Part shown: positions 10,520-22,714 of the stretch, piece by piece
Layout: each line of letters starts with the position of its first letter
Position numbering within the stretch: position 1 is the first letter of the stretch
Source of the DNA: Babylonia areolata
Taxonomy: Eukaryota; Mollusca; Gastropoda; Neogastropoda; Buccinidae
Length of the DNA: 64,000 nucleotides
Assembly: GCF_041734735.1 (NCBI RefSeq)
Contig: NC_134887.1
Span: forward strand, 30,134,778 to 30,198,777
Reading direction: 5' to 3'
Program-made: the position numbers and the translations under genes
Notes under the pieces: generated by a model
Database searches by the model: none
Seen by the model: the letters and a program-made list of their open reading frames with translations, nothing else
What the model was told of the DNA's origin: nothing

Positions 10520-10600
10520 GAAGGGTGAGTGACGAGCCTGTGGATGCACAATTTAATCTCGATATGGATGAATAAAGACGTATTGTATTGTATTGTCATA
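10520..10600 (+). mobile_element. Retroposon 3' end with (ATTGT)n tail
   Basis: The sequence GAGCCTGTGGATGCACAATT followed by AATCTCGATATGGATGAATA and an (ATTGT)3 tail looks like the 3' terminus of a LINE or LINE-mobilised SINE. The same GAACCTGTGGATGCACAATT segment recurs near 41,357. Confidence 0.6.
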
Positions 10601-10620
10601 GGAAGAGCGGAGAGTTCTTG

Positions 10621-11055
10621 GAGGGAGTGTAAGCTCTGATGAGGTCAGAAAGATAGGTAGGTACAGAGAGTGTAAGCTCTGATAAGGTCAGAAACATAGG
10701 CAGGTACAGGGAGTGTAAGCTCTGATAAGGTCAGAAAGATAGATAGGTACAGGGAGTGTAAGCTCTGATAAGGTCAGAAAGATAGGCACAGGGAGTGTAA
10801 GCTCTGATAAGGTCAGAAAGATAGATAGGTACAGGGAGTGTAAGCTCTGATAAGGTCAGAAAGATAGGTAGGTACAGGGAGTGTAAGCTCTGATAAGGTC
10901 AGAAAGATAGACAGGTACAGGGAGTGTAAGCTCTGATTAGGTAGGAAGATAGGTAGGTACAGGGAGTGTAAGCTCTGATAAGGTCAGAAAGATAGGTAGA
11001 TACAGGGAGTGTAAGCTCTGATAACGTCAGAAAGATAGACAGGTACAAGGAGTGG
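10621..11055. repeat. 43-bp minisatellite, about ten copies
   Basis: The unit GAGTGTAAGCTCTGATAAGG plus TCAGAAAGATAGGTAGGTAC repeats from 10,625 with starts about 43 bp apart. Small indels give units of 39-45 bp. It lies just downstream of the (ATTGT)n-tailed retroposon end. There is no coding interpretation. Confidence 0.9.
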
Positions 11056-11880
11056 AACGCAGAGAAGTAGAGACATGCAACCTCGTATTATAACTTGGTA
11101 TCTGATTCGCGCCTCAGAGAGAAACCAGTGCAAAGTATGGAGGTGAGGAGAAATGTGACCAGCTGTAAGTGCGAGTCAGACGGACAGCATTCTTTTGAAT
11201 TCGCTTTGGACGAACCTGTGAGACAACCTGTGAGAAAAGAACTACCGTGGCAGTAAAAACTGAAAAGAGAAATGAGAGTTTCTGCAATTCAAACAGAAGG
11301 GTACTGGCTACTACTACGTGTGTCTTTCAGTCTATGCATGTGTCTGCATATACCATAAATCCGTATCAATGCTTTGCCGTACAAGGTTTGTACGAATGGG
11401 AAAAGACCAGAAACATGCGTGAGAGTACGCACACGTGCACGTACATGCGAACGCACGAACCTGTGCGTGCGAGCGAACCGAAGTACGTGCACATTTGCAT
11501 AAAACGCATGAGTAACATCAGACAACTGCACTACTGTTAACAAATATCTGTGTTTGCCAGACAAATGTATTGTGGGGTGGTTGTTTTTTCCGAACTTGCA
11601 TATACAAGATTTCCAGTGTGCAGCTTTCAAGGGTGGTGTGAAATACTGGTGAAAATCTTTCTCCGGAGTTTATGCATTTGGGGAGAGATTTTGTTTTGCT
11701 TGGCGTTCTGTGTGTCTCTTCAGTCGTCCCACAAGTCCAAGATCTCTTCTGAGAGTCAGGGCTGAACTTTCCAGCAGTGTTTTCAAAGTACTTGCAAACA
11801 ATTCACTGGCTGCTTGTTAACCATTTCATTTGAACCCCTCCAACAACAACAACAACAATAACAACAAACAACAAAAGCAG
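11056..11880. other. No gene seen
   Basis: No recognised exon. Residues 11,699-11,746 carry a 35-bp segment nearly identical to 12,236-12,276 (see findings). A CAA-rich stretch at 11,843-11,878 ends the interval. Confidence 0.4.
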
Positions 11881-11975
11881 TGGGCGCTGGGGGTTGCGGG
11901 GGGAGGTCTGGGGGAGAGGCCCGGGGGGCTGAATTAGTTGGGGGGGGGGGGGGGAGGGAGGGGGGAGGAGGGGCT
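11880..11975 (+). repeat. G-rich tract
   Basis: Runs of four to twelve or more G on the plus strand with potential for G-quadruplexes, followed by a short GT repeat at 11,975-12,003. Confidence 0.8.
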
Positions 11976-12267
11976 GTGTCTGTGTGTGCGTGTGTGTGTG
12001 TGTTGCATTTTCCTTTGTTGTATTGTATCATGCTGACTCAGAAGTGCCTTTGCTTTGTCACATCTTTCACAGTTTGGAATGCTTTTCTACTGTTGTTATT
12101 GTTCAGACAGTCTTCTGTTTCATTGTACTACTCTTCGACGTATGGAAGGATCGATGTAGTCTTCTTTAGCTTTCTTTATACTTTACCTAATCTTTTTGCC
12201 GACCTTTTTGTTTTCTGCTGTTTTGTTGTGTGTACCTGGCGTTCTACGTGTCATCCCACAAGTCCAA

Positions 12268-14390
12268 GATCTGTCCGCACTGTCGAAGGCCTTCTCATAA
12301 TCTATGAAGTTGATGTAGAGGTAGAGGGGGAGTTCCACTCCACAGACTGCTCCACAATGATGCGCAGGTTGGCGATCTGGTCGGCACAGGATTTGTTCCG
12401 CCAGATGCCTGCCTGCTGGTATCGGAGCTTGGGGTCGACGGCCTCTTTCATCCTTTCCAGTAGAACCCTGTTGAGAACATTGCCTGGCGTTGACAGAAGC
12501 ATGATCTCTTGGTAGTTGCTGCAGTCCCTGAGGTCTCCTTTCTTTGGCAGCTTGATGATGATTCCTTCTTTCCACAGGGCCGGTACCTCTTCCTTCTCCC
12601 GGATCTTGCTGAAGAGGCTGTATAGCATGTTGGCAGCTGTTCAATGTCTGCTTTGATTGCTTCTGCTGGTATCTCGTCCGGCCCTGCAGCCTTCCCATTT
12701 CTCAGAGTCATGATGGCCTTCTTGATCTCTGCCTTTGAGGGTTTGTCGCAGCTGATGGGCAGTTCTGTCTCTGCGGGTGGGATGTCTGGTGGTGCGTCAG
12801 GGGCGGGGCGGTTCAGCAGCTCCCTGAAGTGTTCTGCCCATCGTTTCAGCTGTTCCTCGGTTGTTGTCAGTGGGTTCCCGTTCTTATCCTTCACTGGCTT
12901 GTCAGTCTGCTGGAACTTGCCCGTCAGCTTCTTGGTCACCAGGTACAGGTCCTTCAGGCTCCCCTGTCCAGCTGCTGCCTCTGCTTGACTGGCCAGGTCA
13001 TCGATGTTGTCCCTCTTGTCCTTCTTGATGCTCCTATTTACATCTCTGTCCGCTGCTGTGTACTCTTCCTGTGCCTTTTCCTTAGTTGCTCTTGTTCGGC
13101 TCATGTTCAGCAAAGTTCTCTTCTCTTTCCTTGTTTCCAGCTTGTGGATGGTGTCGGCAGAGATCCATTCCTTGTGCTGATTCTTCTTCTTGCCAAAGAC
13201 CTCTTCACATGTGTCGTGCCAGAGCTTCTTGCTGTGTTCCCACTGTGTCTCGATGTCCATATCACCGTCTTCTATCAGCTCTTGTAGTGGCTGGAACCTG
13301 TTGGAAAGGCTGATCTGGAATGTTGCTTGTGTGTCCTTGTTTCTGAGCAGTCCAACATTGTACCTTGTCCGTGTGTTGTTGGCGTTGGTGAATCTCATGA
13401 GGCTAAGTCTCACTGTCGTCGTAAGAAAGTGGTGGTCTGATGACACATTGGCTTCTCTCATCACTCGTACATCCTGCCATGATCTCCTGAACGTGCAGCT
13501 GATGCAGATGTGGTCGATCTGGTTCTCCATGACGTGGTTCGGGGATCTCCATGTGGCCTTGTAGATGCGCTTGTGTGGGAAGATACTTCCTCCTATCACC
13601 AGCTGACTCAGGGCGCACAGGTCTGCAAAGCGTTCACCACTCTCATTCATCTGTCCCAGTCCGTGTGTCCCCATGGTGTCCTCGTAGCTGGTGCTGTCCC
13701 TTCCGATCTTGGCGTTGAAATCTCCCATCAGTATGGTTATGTCTTTGGCTCCTCTTCTGTCTGTCACTGTCTGTAGTTGTTGGTACAAGTCATCTTTCTT
13801 CTCTTCTTCTGCATCATTGGTGGGAGCATAGCACTGGATGATGTTCAGCCTGATGTCATTCTTCTTGGTGGTAAACTTGGCTGTGATGATGCGGGAGTTG
13901 ACAGGTTCCTAGCTGATGAGTGCCCCCTGTGCTTCTGATGCCAGCATCAGGGCCACACCCTCAGTGTGGGGAGTTCCATCCTCTGTGTGTCCTGAATACA
14001 ACAGTTGCTCTCCAGATGAAAGTCTCATCTGTCCTGACTGTGGCCACCTTGTCTCACTCAATCCTAGCACTCCGATCTTGTAGTTTTTCATCTCTCTTGC
14101 TACTTGGATGGTTCTTCCTGTTTCATACATCGTCCTGATGTTCCATGTGGCTACTCGCGTTGTTGTCCTGGGTGTCAGAAGGGGTGTCAGCCTTGCAGCT
14201 TCCTTTCGGCTTTCACTGCACCGCGTCGTAAGTCTCTGGGACGGAGACCCTTCCTTGCCCAGGTGAATGTTTTGGTTCTTTGTCATCGATGCTTCTGTAA
14301 CTGGTCTTTTTTACAGATAGGGTAGTTAACCCTATGCAAACCCCTTTATCCTCCGGGTGAGGTGGTCATGCCTTAGTCGCCTCTTAAGAC
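12268..14390 (-). mobile_element. RTE-like LINE: endonuclease plus partial RT, 3'-truncated
   Basis: Read on the minus strand from about 14,286: an APE-type endonuclease (VATWNIRTMYETG, LGLSETRW, an ILMGDFNAKIG box near 13,725) continues into a linker and the first RT blocks (GKAAGPDEIPAEAIKA near 12,660, ALWKEGIIIKLPKKGD near 12,555, INFIDYEKAFDS near 12,290). The main frame has one stop codon near 13,910 and frame changes near 12,635 and 12,325. The RT stops before the FADD box. Losing the 3' half while keeping the 5' end is the reverse of ordinary LINE truncation, so the 3' part was probably lost by deletion or rearrangement. The 5' leader probably runs up to the (GATAA)n tract at 14,390. 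Confidence 0.88.
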
Positions 14391-14830
14391 ATAAGATAAG
14401 ATAAGATAAGAATAACTTTATTATCTCCAATTAGAGAAATTTGGTCAGGTGCATTATCACAACATAGACAAGTAAACAACATGGAAACCGTCACTGTAAA
14501 AACAACAACAGTTATTAGGATTATAACGAAGACACAGATGTAAAAATATCACATACATTGTTTCGTACTTTCATTCCACACATTGCAGGAAATATTAACA
14601 AATAAATAAATAAGATAAAATGAAATAAAATAAACATTATTTTGAATACGATTGTGAACATGACATACTATATTGCACACTGATTATAATTAAGATAAGA
14701 ATAACTTAATCATCTCACAAGGTAAATTGCATTAGGTGCAGCAAAGCACAACCAGACAATCAGTACACACACATACATACAACATTAAACATTACTTGAT
14801 AAGAATAAGAATATGAATAAGAATGCATGG
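14387..14830 (-). mobile_element. Two retroposon 3' ends with (TTATC)n tails
   Basis: On the minus strand two related ends finish in AATAAAGTTATTCTTATC and (TTATC)n: one starts at 14,391 and a diverged second copy at about 14,690. Both share the adjacent AGAGAAATTTGG/GGTAAATTGCAT and GGTGCA blocks. A third relative occurs at 44,912-44,990. These are 3' fragments of one retroposon family; the autonomous parent is not identified. Confidence 0.55.
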
Positions 14831-14859
14831 CAGGGCAGTGGTTCTATTCTATCAGTGCC

Positions 14860-16975
14860 CAACCCACAGGAGCATTTATCATTGGTGAAAGGTTCAAGTT
14901 TCACAACAGAAAGCAGAATGAGGTGGAAACTGTGAACGACATTGCAGCAGAACTGAGACTATAGCATTCGGGTGTGACTTTGGATAGTTTTTGCAATATG
15001 CACTTAGAGCTAGATTTGTATGTGGCATTTATGATGCCGCAACTCAGAAGAAACTGTTATCTGAGAAAAATCTAACCTTTCCAAAGGCAGTGAAAATCAC
15101 CCATGCTATGGAAACAGCTGCAAGCCACTCTGCAGCTCTTCACCAAGAGTGCTCTGCTGAACTACCATCTGCACCCGCTGTGAACACAGTCCAAAGAAAA
15201 ACATCAATCTCAAAAACACCTAGCAAAACCAGTAATGAGCAAACCCAGAACACCAAGTGTTACCACTGTGGTAAGGTGCATTTCGCTGCAAGCTGTCCTT
15301 TCAAGAACTACACCTGTTATCACTGCAAGAACGTTGGACACTTAGCAACTGTCTGTCGTTCAAGGAACAAAACTGGATCGTCTGCCCAAAAATTCATTTA
15401 AGAAAATCATGAGGAGATAGAAGTGGTGATGTACACTGATAAGAGAGGAAATAAGCCATATACAGTCACTAACAGGATGAAGACACACCTGTGGTCTTTG
15501 AAATTGACACTGGAGCCTTAGTCAACCTCATCAAGATACACGCGTTTGCCCTTTGAAGTCTCAGCTGCACCAGCCATCTTCAGCAAACAATGGACAGCTT
15601 GTTGCAGGACATTCCAATGGTTGCAGTGTTTCAAGATGATATCCTGGTCACTGGCAGCACAGTTGAAGACCACACTCTCCACCTGCGGGAAGTATTTCGC
15701 AGACTTGAAGCTGAAGGTTTCCGGTCGAAGAAGAAGAAATGTGAATTCAAGCTACCAGAAGTCACATGCCTAGGCCACCGGATCAACGCCAAAGGAGTCC
15801 AGCCCACACCTGAGAAAGTGAAGGCTGTTCAGGATGTCCAGACTCCCGAAAACACAACTGAGTTAAAGTCATTCCTTGGTCTCATTAACTTCTATGGGAA
15901 GTTCTTGCTTCGGTTGTCTACAGTGTTATCTCCACTGAACAATCTTCTTCGCAAAAGTATTGTTTTCAGATGGGGAATTCAACAGGACCAAGAAGGTGAT
16001 GGAAATGCTTTTGTCAGCCAACCTTCTGGTTCACTTCAATCCAGACATGGATGTAACCTTATACTGTGATGCTTCCACAGTGGGCCTAGGAGCAGTTCTA
16101 GCCCACAAATTTCCTGATGGCTCAGAAAGCCCCATTGCCTACGCTTCCAGATCACTAAACAAAGCTGAACGGGATTGCTCCAACATCGAGAGAGAAGCTC
16201 TTGCAGTCGCTTTCGGGGTGAAGACGTTTCGTGACTATCTCCTTAGCCACCATTTTTGGTTATACACTTATCACAAGCCCTTGATGACATTGTTCAATGA
16301 ACATAAACCCATTCCAACAGAGGTCTCTACCAGAATTCAAAGATGGGCATTGCAACTGTCAGCATATTTGTATACACAATCTGCTACAAGTCAGGAGCCA
16401 CCATGTCACATCCTGATGCTCTCAGCAGGTTGCCCATACCAACTACCAGTGTCTGAGCCTGAGACTCCGGAAGAGTACATCTTCCTGATGGATGATCTTT
16501 CAACGACTCCAGTCACTTCAACTGACATCCAAGCAGAGACTGATCGTGACCCTGCTCTATCACATGTCAAGAAATACACTTTAGTTGGCTGGCCATCTGA
16601 AATTCCGAGAAAACAGCAGTCAGAACTGAAATTGTACAGGACCCATGAAACAGAACTGTGTGTTCAAAGTGGTTGTCTTCTTTTAAGGAACAGGGTTGTT
16701 GTACCTCCAGCTTGTAGGACGGCGATGCTGGAAGAACTTCACTCTTGTCATCCAGGTTTCTGCAAGATGAAGTGCCTTGCCTGCTCCTACATGTGGTGGC
16801 CAGGACTTGATAGTCACATAGAAGCCACTGTCAGAATGTGTGAAACCTGTCCGAAAGTTCGTCATATGCCCGAGAAAGCTTCACTTCATCCATGGGAGTG
16901 GTCTGAAAAACCATGGTCAAGAATTCATATGCACTTTGTTGGACCCTTCAAGACTCACTGCAACATTTAGCCGTT
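14860..16975 (+). mobile_element. Ty3/Gypsy LTR retrotransposon fossil (gag-pol, broken)
   Basis: In order on the plus strand: a gag-like region from about 14,870, a pair of nucleocapsid CCHC zinc knuckles (15,265-15,360), a protease-like IDTGA motif near 15,510, the second half of reverse transcriptase (15,600-15,960), RNase H (about 15,975-16,400) and an integrase HHCC zinc region (about 16,690-16,870). It is a fossil with several breaks and missing pieces, including most of the RT fingers and the integrase core. I found no LTRs on either side. Domain order and motifs fit Ty3/Gypsy. Age is probably moderate, since long stretches still read through. Confidence 0.88.
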
Positions 16976-18150
16976 TTCTCTGGATCTAGATAGATGTACA
17001 AGTTTAGTTACACCCGCCGGCAATGTACGACACGGTCGATTCAATTTCTCTTTTATGTTCATTCTAGTTTTATAGTTTTAAAGTTGATATGAAAATTAAG
17101 TATTTTGTTAAACTAATAACATGTAGAGCCAAGGACAAATACTTCTAAACGTCGTATGAAGTGAAAATGACTTAATTTGGAGAAAAGTCAAGACTGGAAA
17201 TTTTTACGTTTCCTCAAGGGTATTAACTCTCATGGTTTATTATTTTTAACTGTAAATTCCGACTGATTTATTGATGTTTTTATGACAGTTTGGGGCATAA
17301 TCCAGTAAGTGATGAGGCGTTCACAAATCTTTCTCTGAATAAATATTTAACGGTCTCCTTTTCCAACTTTCCATGACATGTTATCATGTATTGTCGATTG
17401 AATATAGGATTGAACGGGCAGGTCAACAACTTGAAACAAAATGGCGTCCGGAATATGAGCACGCGCTTTGCCGGCGCATGTATAAATATGTGTACACAAT
17501 TGATTTTTGCCCATGACCTTCCGGCTCAGCCAATAGATCTATAAAGTCCACTCGTAGTATTGATTTTAGTATTTTCCGAAAAAGACCACTTTGGCGAATG
17601 AACATAGTGAAAGCCTGTGTACACTGAGAGTAAAACACACAAGCTTTTTATGTACTGAGTATAATTTCAAAATATAATGTTTAAGATGAGAAAGATCAGT
17701 TTAAAGCAAATTAACCTCTTAGCATTAATTACAGATTAATTTCCCTTTTTTACTATCTGCACCAAAGACATGCACCAGAAATAAAACTTCCATGCTCAGC
17801 AAAAGGAGTTCCTGTTTGAACAAAAAAAAAAATGATAAAAATGACTGCTCTTGATACTGTGTCAGAATATCAGATCAAAGTGCCGAGTTTAGAGAATTAA
17901 AAAAAATATAAATATAACAGTAAATGCATTTTGCATATAATCTGGCTTCTTTTAAAAAAAATTTTTTGTGTCCATCCCAGAGGTGCAATATTGTTTTAAA
18001 CAAGATGACTGGAAAAACTGAATTTTTCCTATTTTTATGCCAAATTTGGTGTCAACTGACAAAGTATTTGCAGAGAAAATGGCAATGTTAAAGTTTACCA
18101 CACACACACACAGACAACCGAATACCGGGTTAAAACAGACTCACTTGAAC
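16976..18150. other. No gene seen
   Basis: AT-rich, apparently unique DNA with a short CA stretch near 18,098-18,112. I found no exon, no LTR for the preceding fossil and no recognisable repeat. Confidence 0.4.
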
Positions 18151-18152
18151 CA

Positions 18153-19018
18153 GCCGCCGTGGCGAAGTGGTTAGCGTCGCGGACTGACGGCTGGGAGGAC
18201 GCGGGTTCGAATCCCAGTGGAGGTGGGTTTTTCGGCCCGCGACCAGCTCCTACCCAGAGTTGATTGTGCTGTGGGCTTAAATTGGGAGACTGGGACCATG
18301 CAGTCGAGTGTCATCCACTTCAAGGATGCGTCTTTGGGTGTGTTGTTCTAATTACCTGACCAACACTGCAAGTGTCTGTATCTCTCGGACCTGATTAACG
18401 CCGGGATTTCATTATGACAGGAAGTGTAGAGTACAGCCTTGTCACGCAGTCCCAAACCAAAATGGACCTCCATAGCAACATCGTATTCATCATCGTTATC
18501 CTCCTCCTCCTTCATTATCATCAATCTAAACAAAACAGTCTCAAAGTCTGTGGCCTTTCATGCCTTGCTCTCATGGTAACCTCAGTTACGATACCCCTCC
18601 ACTTCCGTGTTTGGGGTGAGTCATGTCAATGTCTTCAGTGTCGGCAGATTCATGGGGGACTGTTGTTTGAGGGACGTGGTGGCGGTCTCCACTCTGGGAG
18701 GGACGCTCACTCAGTCTGGCTCCGCGATTAAGCCATTATTGTCGTAAGTAGGGGGCTTAGTCGGTGGTGTCCTAAGTACGTTAAATCAGAACAGGCACCA
18801 CTGAACACCACCGAAGTGACTCAGCAGCAGTGCAGGGTCTCCTCTGGTATGTGGCCTCCTGGCGACCTAATATTGATGGTTCCCTGCGGACTGCCGACGC
18901 TGGAACTGTGACGGACGAACCCGGGTGTTGTCGTGTATGGGGGAATCTAAATGAGCGGCGTGGCAGTAATGCCACTGAAACGGTGCAGATGATGGGGCAG
19001 AAAAAACCCCAACAAAAC
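18153..19018 (+). mobile_element. tRNA-headed repeat with long CpG-rich body
   Basis: The head CCGTGGCGAAGTGGTTAGCG (A box) and GGTTCGAATCCC (B box, near 18,207) is tRNA-derived. The body to about 18,415 is GC-rich, followed by a (CAT/TCC)-rich low-complexity segment (18,480-18,525) and a second GC- and CpG-rich block to about 19,000. The sharp base-composition change against AT-rich flanks on both sides suggests one inserted element of about 0.87 kb, or a SINE next to a second element. No long reading frame with a recognised protein is present. Confidence 0.55.
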
Positions 19019-19029
19019 ACCATAGACTC

Positions 19030-19675
19030 ACTTTGTTTACACAAGTGAGTCAAAAACAACAACAACAAAAACCAATCATATATATAATAATGATTCTTTT
19101 TTTCTTTTCTCTTTCGTTTGATTTATAAAATTGCAACAGATTTTTCCCTTGAACAAGTTAAAGTGACATTTATCGTTCATTTAAAAAGACGAATTTTGTT
19201 CTGCTTAATGACACTTTTATTTTCTTTTATGTTAAATAACACCTTAAAAGGGAGGGTGTAGGGTTACTGCCCTTGAAGACTTACGAGAGGTGGCGAGAGT
19301 CGTTTGGTGGGAATAAATCATAACAAAGAACTGTGATTGTTGTGTATTCATTTAAGGCTGAAACATCACAATATGTTTAAAGGTAAATGCGGCAGTAGCG
19401 TCAGACAGCTTCGCCACAACACGCTATCTCTGTACACACCACCGACCTGATTCCTCCTATTCAACACACTGACCAGTACACACACGCGCGCGCAGTAGAT
19501 GAAGGCATCACTCGATCAAAAACGCTTCATTTTCGCTCTTGCAAGGATGGAACAGTGAATGGCTGCCAGTTCAAGTTCAAAATGAACAGTCCTGGTGAGA
19601 AGAAAACTAGCAGGCTGGCCATTCTGACGAACGGATGAGCACACCACCACCACGAAACGAAACTGCTGTCCATCT
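19030..19675. other. No gene seen
   Basis: AT-rich sequence with poly(T) stretches and no recognised element, up to the receptor pseudogene fragment. Confidence 0.35.
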
Positions 19676-19679
19676 TGAA

Positions 19680-19868
19680 ACATTCACACACAAAATTACG
19701 GCCATATACAAAGTACAAATGTCTAAACAGACACAGAATATGCTGGAATGAGTGACTCAGTCTGAATACTTTGACAGGGCTGCCATCCATGTACAGTTCA
19801 GTTAACTGTTGAGTGAAGAAGCGAAACCCAGCTGAGCTGATTGTATGAAAGGAAGTGAACGTCTCCAA
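19680..19868 (-). pseudogene. GRL101-like receptor pseudogene fragment
   Basis: On the minus strand the sequence reads HTISSAGFRF then QQLTELYMDGSPVKVF, matching the last LRR of receptor A (HTISSSGFRF, QLTELYMDGSPVKLF, at about 4,510-4,410) almost residue for residue. One extra codon is present, and the match decays before the LRR C-cap. No LDLa or transmembrane segments are found around it. It is the only remnant of a third copy, lying between the two complete paralogues. Confidence 0.8.
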
Positions 19869-20550
19869 TGACAGAACCAGCCCAGTTGTTCAACTTGTCA
19901 GATAAATCTGATACTGATCTCAAATAGTTTGAACTCAAAGTTTATGGCACTAAAAAATTCGTGTCTGTTGTAAGTTTCACACCAAAAACAAACAACAAAA
20001 ACCAAAACCAAAAGTCCGCCACTCGCAGGTTTCTATCGAAGTTATCTTTCCCTTAGCACCTTGGTCCAAAGACAACCCAGCATACTGATTATGATTCTTT
20101 CGACTTCCAGTAAATACACTTTCTATAAATCCCGTACCTTCTATCTAAAAATTCTAGACTGAGCTCTGCCTGCCATATGATTATGTTTCGGTGAAACTAT
20201 CATATCTTTTGAACTGCGTCTTCTTTTTCTTAACCCTGATTTTAACTTAACGTTTTGTGTGTCTCAGTGGATCACCAAAACAATTTCTCAACAGACTTCA
20301 GAGGGTTAATGATCCTGCTGCCTGGCTAATTTTCCAGTCATATAAGTTGAAATATATTTCTGATAATTCACTTAGTAAGGCATTGCTTTACTAAAATATC
20401 ACTTAAAAGCTGCTGTATAATGCAATATATATATTACGATAATTTATCATTATATATAATCTCTCTCTTCATCCAAGCTTAACAAAGTCGAATACCAGCC
20501 AATGTTAAGGTCCGTTCCTTTTTAAGCACACATCAGACACACAGACACAC
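19869..20550. other. No gene seen
   Basis: AT-rich DNA without recognised repeats or exons, ending where the SINE at 20,551 begins. Confidence 0.35.
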
Positions 20551-21010
20551 GGGCGCAATAGCCGAATGGTTAAAGCGTTGGACTTTCAATCTGAAGGTCC
20601 TGGGTTTGAATCTCGGTAACGGCCCCTGGTGGGTAAAGGGTGGAGATTTTTCCGATCTCCCAGGTCAACGTATGTGCAGACTTGCTAGTGCCTGAACCCC
20701 CTTTGTGTGTATACACACGCAGAAGATCAAATCGCACATTGGAGATCCTGAAATCCATGTCAGCGGCCGGTGGGTTATAGAAACAAGAACATACCCAGCA
20801 TGCATTCCCCCGAAAACGGAGTATGGCTGCCTGCATGGCGGGCTAAATATAAAAACGGTCACGTAAAATATGACATGTCTGTCTGATTGTACATGTGCGC
20901 TTGCCTAAAATCTGATTGAACGACACAGGAAACGAATGATGAGCACCATATGACAGCCGGCAGTCGGGTCTACCAAGGTTGACAGCCTGTTGTGGAAATG
21001 ACAGAGGATA
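20551..21010 (+). mobile_element. tRNA-derived SINE (GGGCGCAATAGCC family)
   Basis: The head is GGGCGCAATAGCCGAATGGT and GGTTTGAATCTCGG is the B-box region. The body GGAGATTTTTCCGATCTCCC, GAAGATCAAATCGCAC and ACCCAGCATGCAT follows to about 20,865. It shares head and body with copies at 32,265-32,591 (minus) and 35,917-36,306 (plus). After the AAAAACGGTCACGTAAAA block its 3' end differs from the 35.9-kb copy. Confidence 0.88.
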
Positions 21011-21204
21011 TGCGCAATATAAATATCAATATTATTCATTCATTCAATATTTCTAACCACAGGACAAGTGCATCACTCCAGTTTGTTTAAATCAAACCAA
21101 TAAACACACCTGTACCCTTTCTGAACTTACATGTTTATAAGCAACGATATGCTTAGTTTCAGTGGGTAAGTGGGTGGGTGGGGGGTGGGGATGGGGGGCA
21201 GGTG

Positions 21205-21206
21205 TG

Positions 21207-21237
<31 letters not shown>

Positions 21238-21255
21238 ACGTGTGTGCACGTGCAC

Positions 21256-21309
<54 letters not shown>

Positions 21310-21310
21310 C

Positions 21311-21356
<46 letters not shown>
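21205..21356. repeat. (GT)n and (CT)n microsatellite
   Basis: GT runs at 21,213-21,238 and 21,257-21,305 are followed by a CT run at 21,311-21,354. A further GT tract lies at 21,649-21,685. Confidence 0.95.
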
Positions 21357-21357
<1 letters not shown>

Positions 21358-21359
21358 CA

Positions 21360-21647
21360 AATAGGAAGTTCATTGCTGATGGCATTAAAGTCGATCATTG
21401 TTCATTGTTTATTGTTCTCTCTCTCATAATTGTGTGTGAGTGTGTATGCGTTGTGGGTGATGCAGTGTGTTGTGGTGTGGTGTGGGGGGATGGTGGTGGT
21501 GGTGATGGTGTAGACGTTTATGTGGCTGTGTGTAACTGTATCAATGATTATGATTGTTTATGTTATATTATTCATTGTTGTTTATGTTATTCATCTTCAC
21601 CAAAACAATAGCACTCTATGTGAATGTGATCTTGCATTCGAATCTCT

Positions 21648-21687
<40 letters not shown>

Positions 21688-22714
21688 AAACATCAATTTC
21701 AAATGCATTCTTTTTACAGCTGAACATTTTGTTTAAATACGTGTTTTATACCTATATATGTTCGTGTGCTTTGCATTTCTGTTAAACTGTTGATATAATC
21801 ATGTGTATGGATAGACACAAATGATATCCTGAAGTGATATTGTTTTGTCTTGTCTTGTGTTGTCTTGTCTAGTCTTGGTTTGCTAATCTAATGGTTATTC
21901 ACATGAATTGCCTTCACAGGCTGTCGCCATCAGTTGTGGCGGTGAGTGGATCCATTAATTTAATTTAATCTAATTTATTTGAATGTCGTGACATGAGTCC
22001 AGTTGTAATGGGCAAGCCCGCTGGCTGTTTATTCTTTTTTTTCTTGTCTGTTTTTCTTCTTCTTTTTTTGTGTGTGGCCTCAGTTGCATGCAAGTCACGA
22101 AGCACTTTTTTTTTTCGGTTTTTTTGGTCTCCTTTTTGTTTGTTTGTTTTTGGTTGTTTTTGTTTTGTTGCTTTTTTTAGTGTTTTAAACGTGGCTTTCT
22201 CCATTGGCCGAATAAAAATTCAGAAAGACAAAAGACTAACTGGAAAAATTACAGGAAAAGGACACAGGGACAGACCATTGGTTTTTCTTTTCTATGTATG
22301 TTTTTCCAGATGATGGACATGAGTTGCGTTCTTTAATGTTCTGTGAGTGCTTGCACATCTCCGGGTTTTTGTGAGCATTAGCGGGTTTTGCCTGTGACAT
22401 TCTCCCACTCCTTTCTTGATCGCGCCTTGTGCATACTTGTTTTTAATCGGATGTGGATTTTGTTTGTTTGTTTGATTATTTGTTTTCCTGCTCTCCCTTC
22501 TGTTTCCGGCTGTTAAATGTTTGTGAATCTGTTAACTCCAGCAATGACATAAGTTATTACATGGCATGATATCGCCGAGTTCGCCCCAGTAAAATAATTC
22601 AAGGAATTGACTGGAGTCGTGACATATGTAAAGAGTGACTTAGATATGTGAAGTGCCTTGGCTCCAGACCTGTTTTATGTCACTGAATGGTCCAGAAACT
22701 AACCACAAGCTACA
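21360..22714. other. Upstream region of receptor B; no gene seen
   Basis: AT-rich with several poly(T) stretches at 22,030-22,180 and GT-rich blocks. It contains the promoter region and 5' UTR of receptor B. I see no convincing TATA box or 5' exon, but a non-coding first exon cannot be excluded. Confidence 0.35.

Noticed and set aside
11880-12515. A 211-codon plus-strand frame
   Set aside because: It starts in a poly(G) tract and its C-terminal part is antisense to LINE RT sequence.
14860-16975. Intact, active Ty3/Gypsy element
   Set aside because: Domains are incomplete, the reading is broken in several places and no LTRs were found; it is a fossil.
20551-20625. Functional tRNA genes at 20.55, 32.59, 35.92, 18.15, 8.2, 6.7 and 30.1 kb
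   Set aside because: A and B boxes are present, but stems are degenerate and the sequences continue into interspersed repeat bodies, so they are SINE heads.
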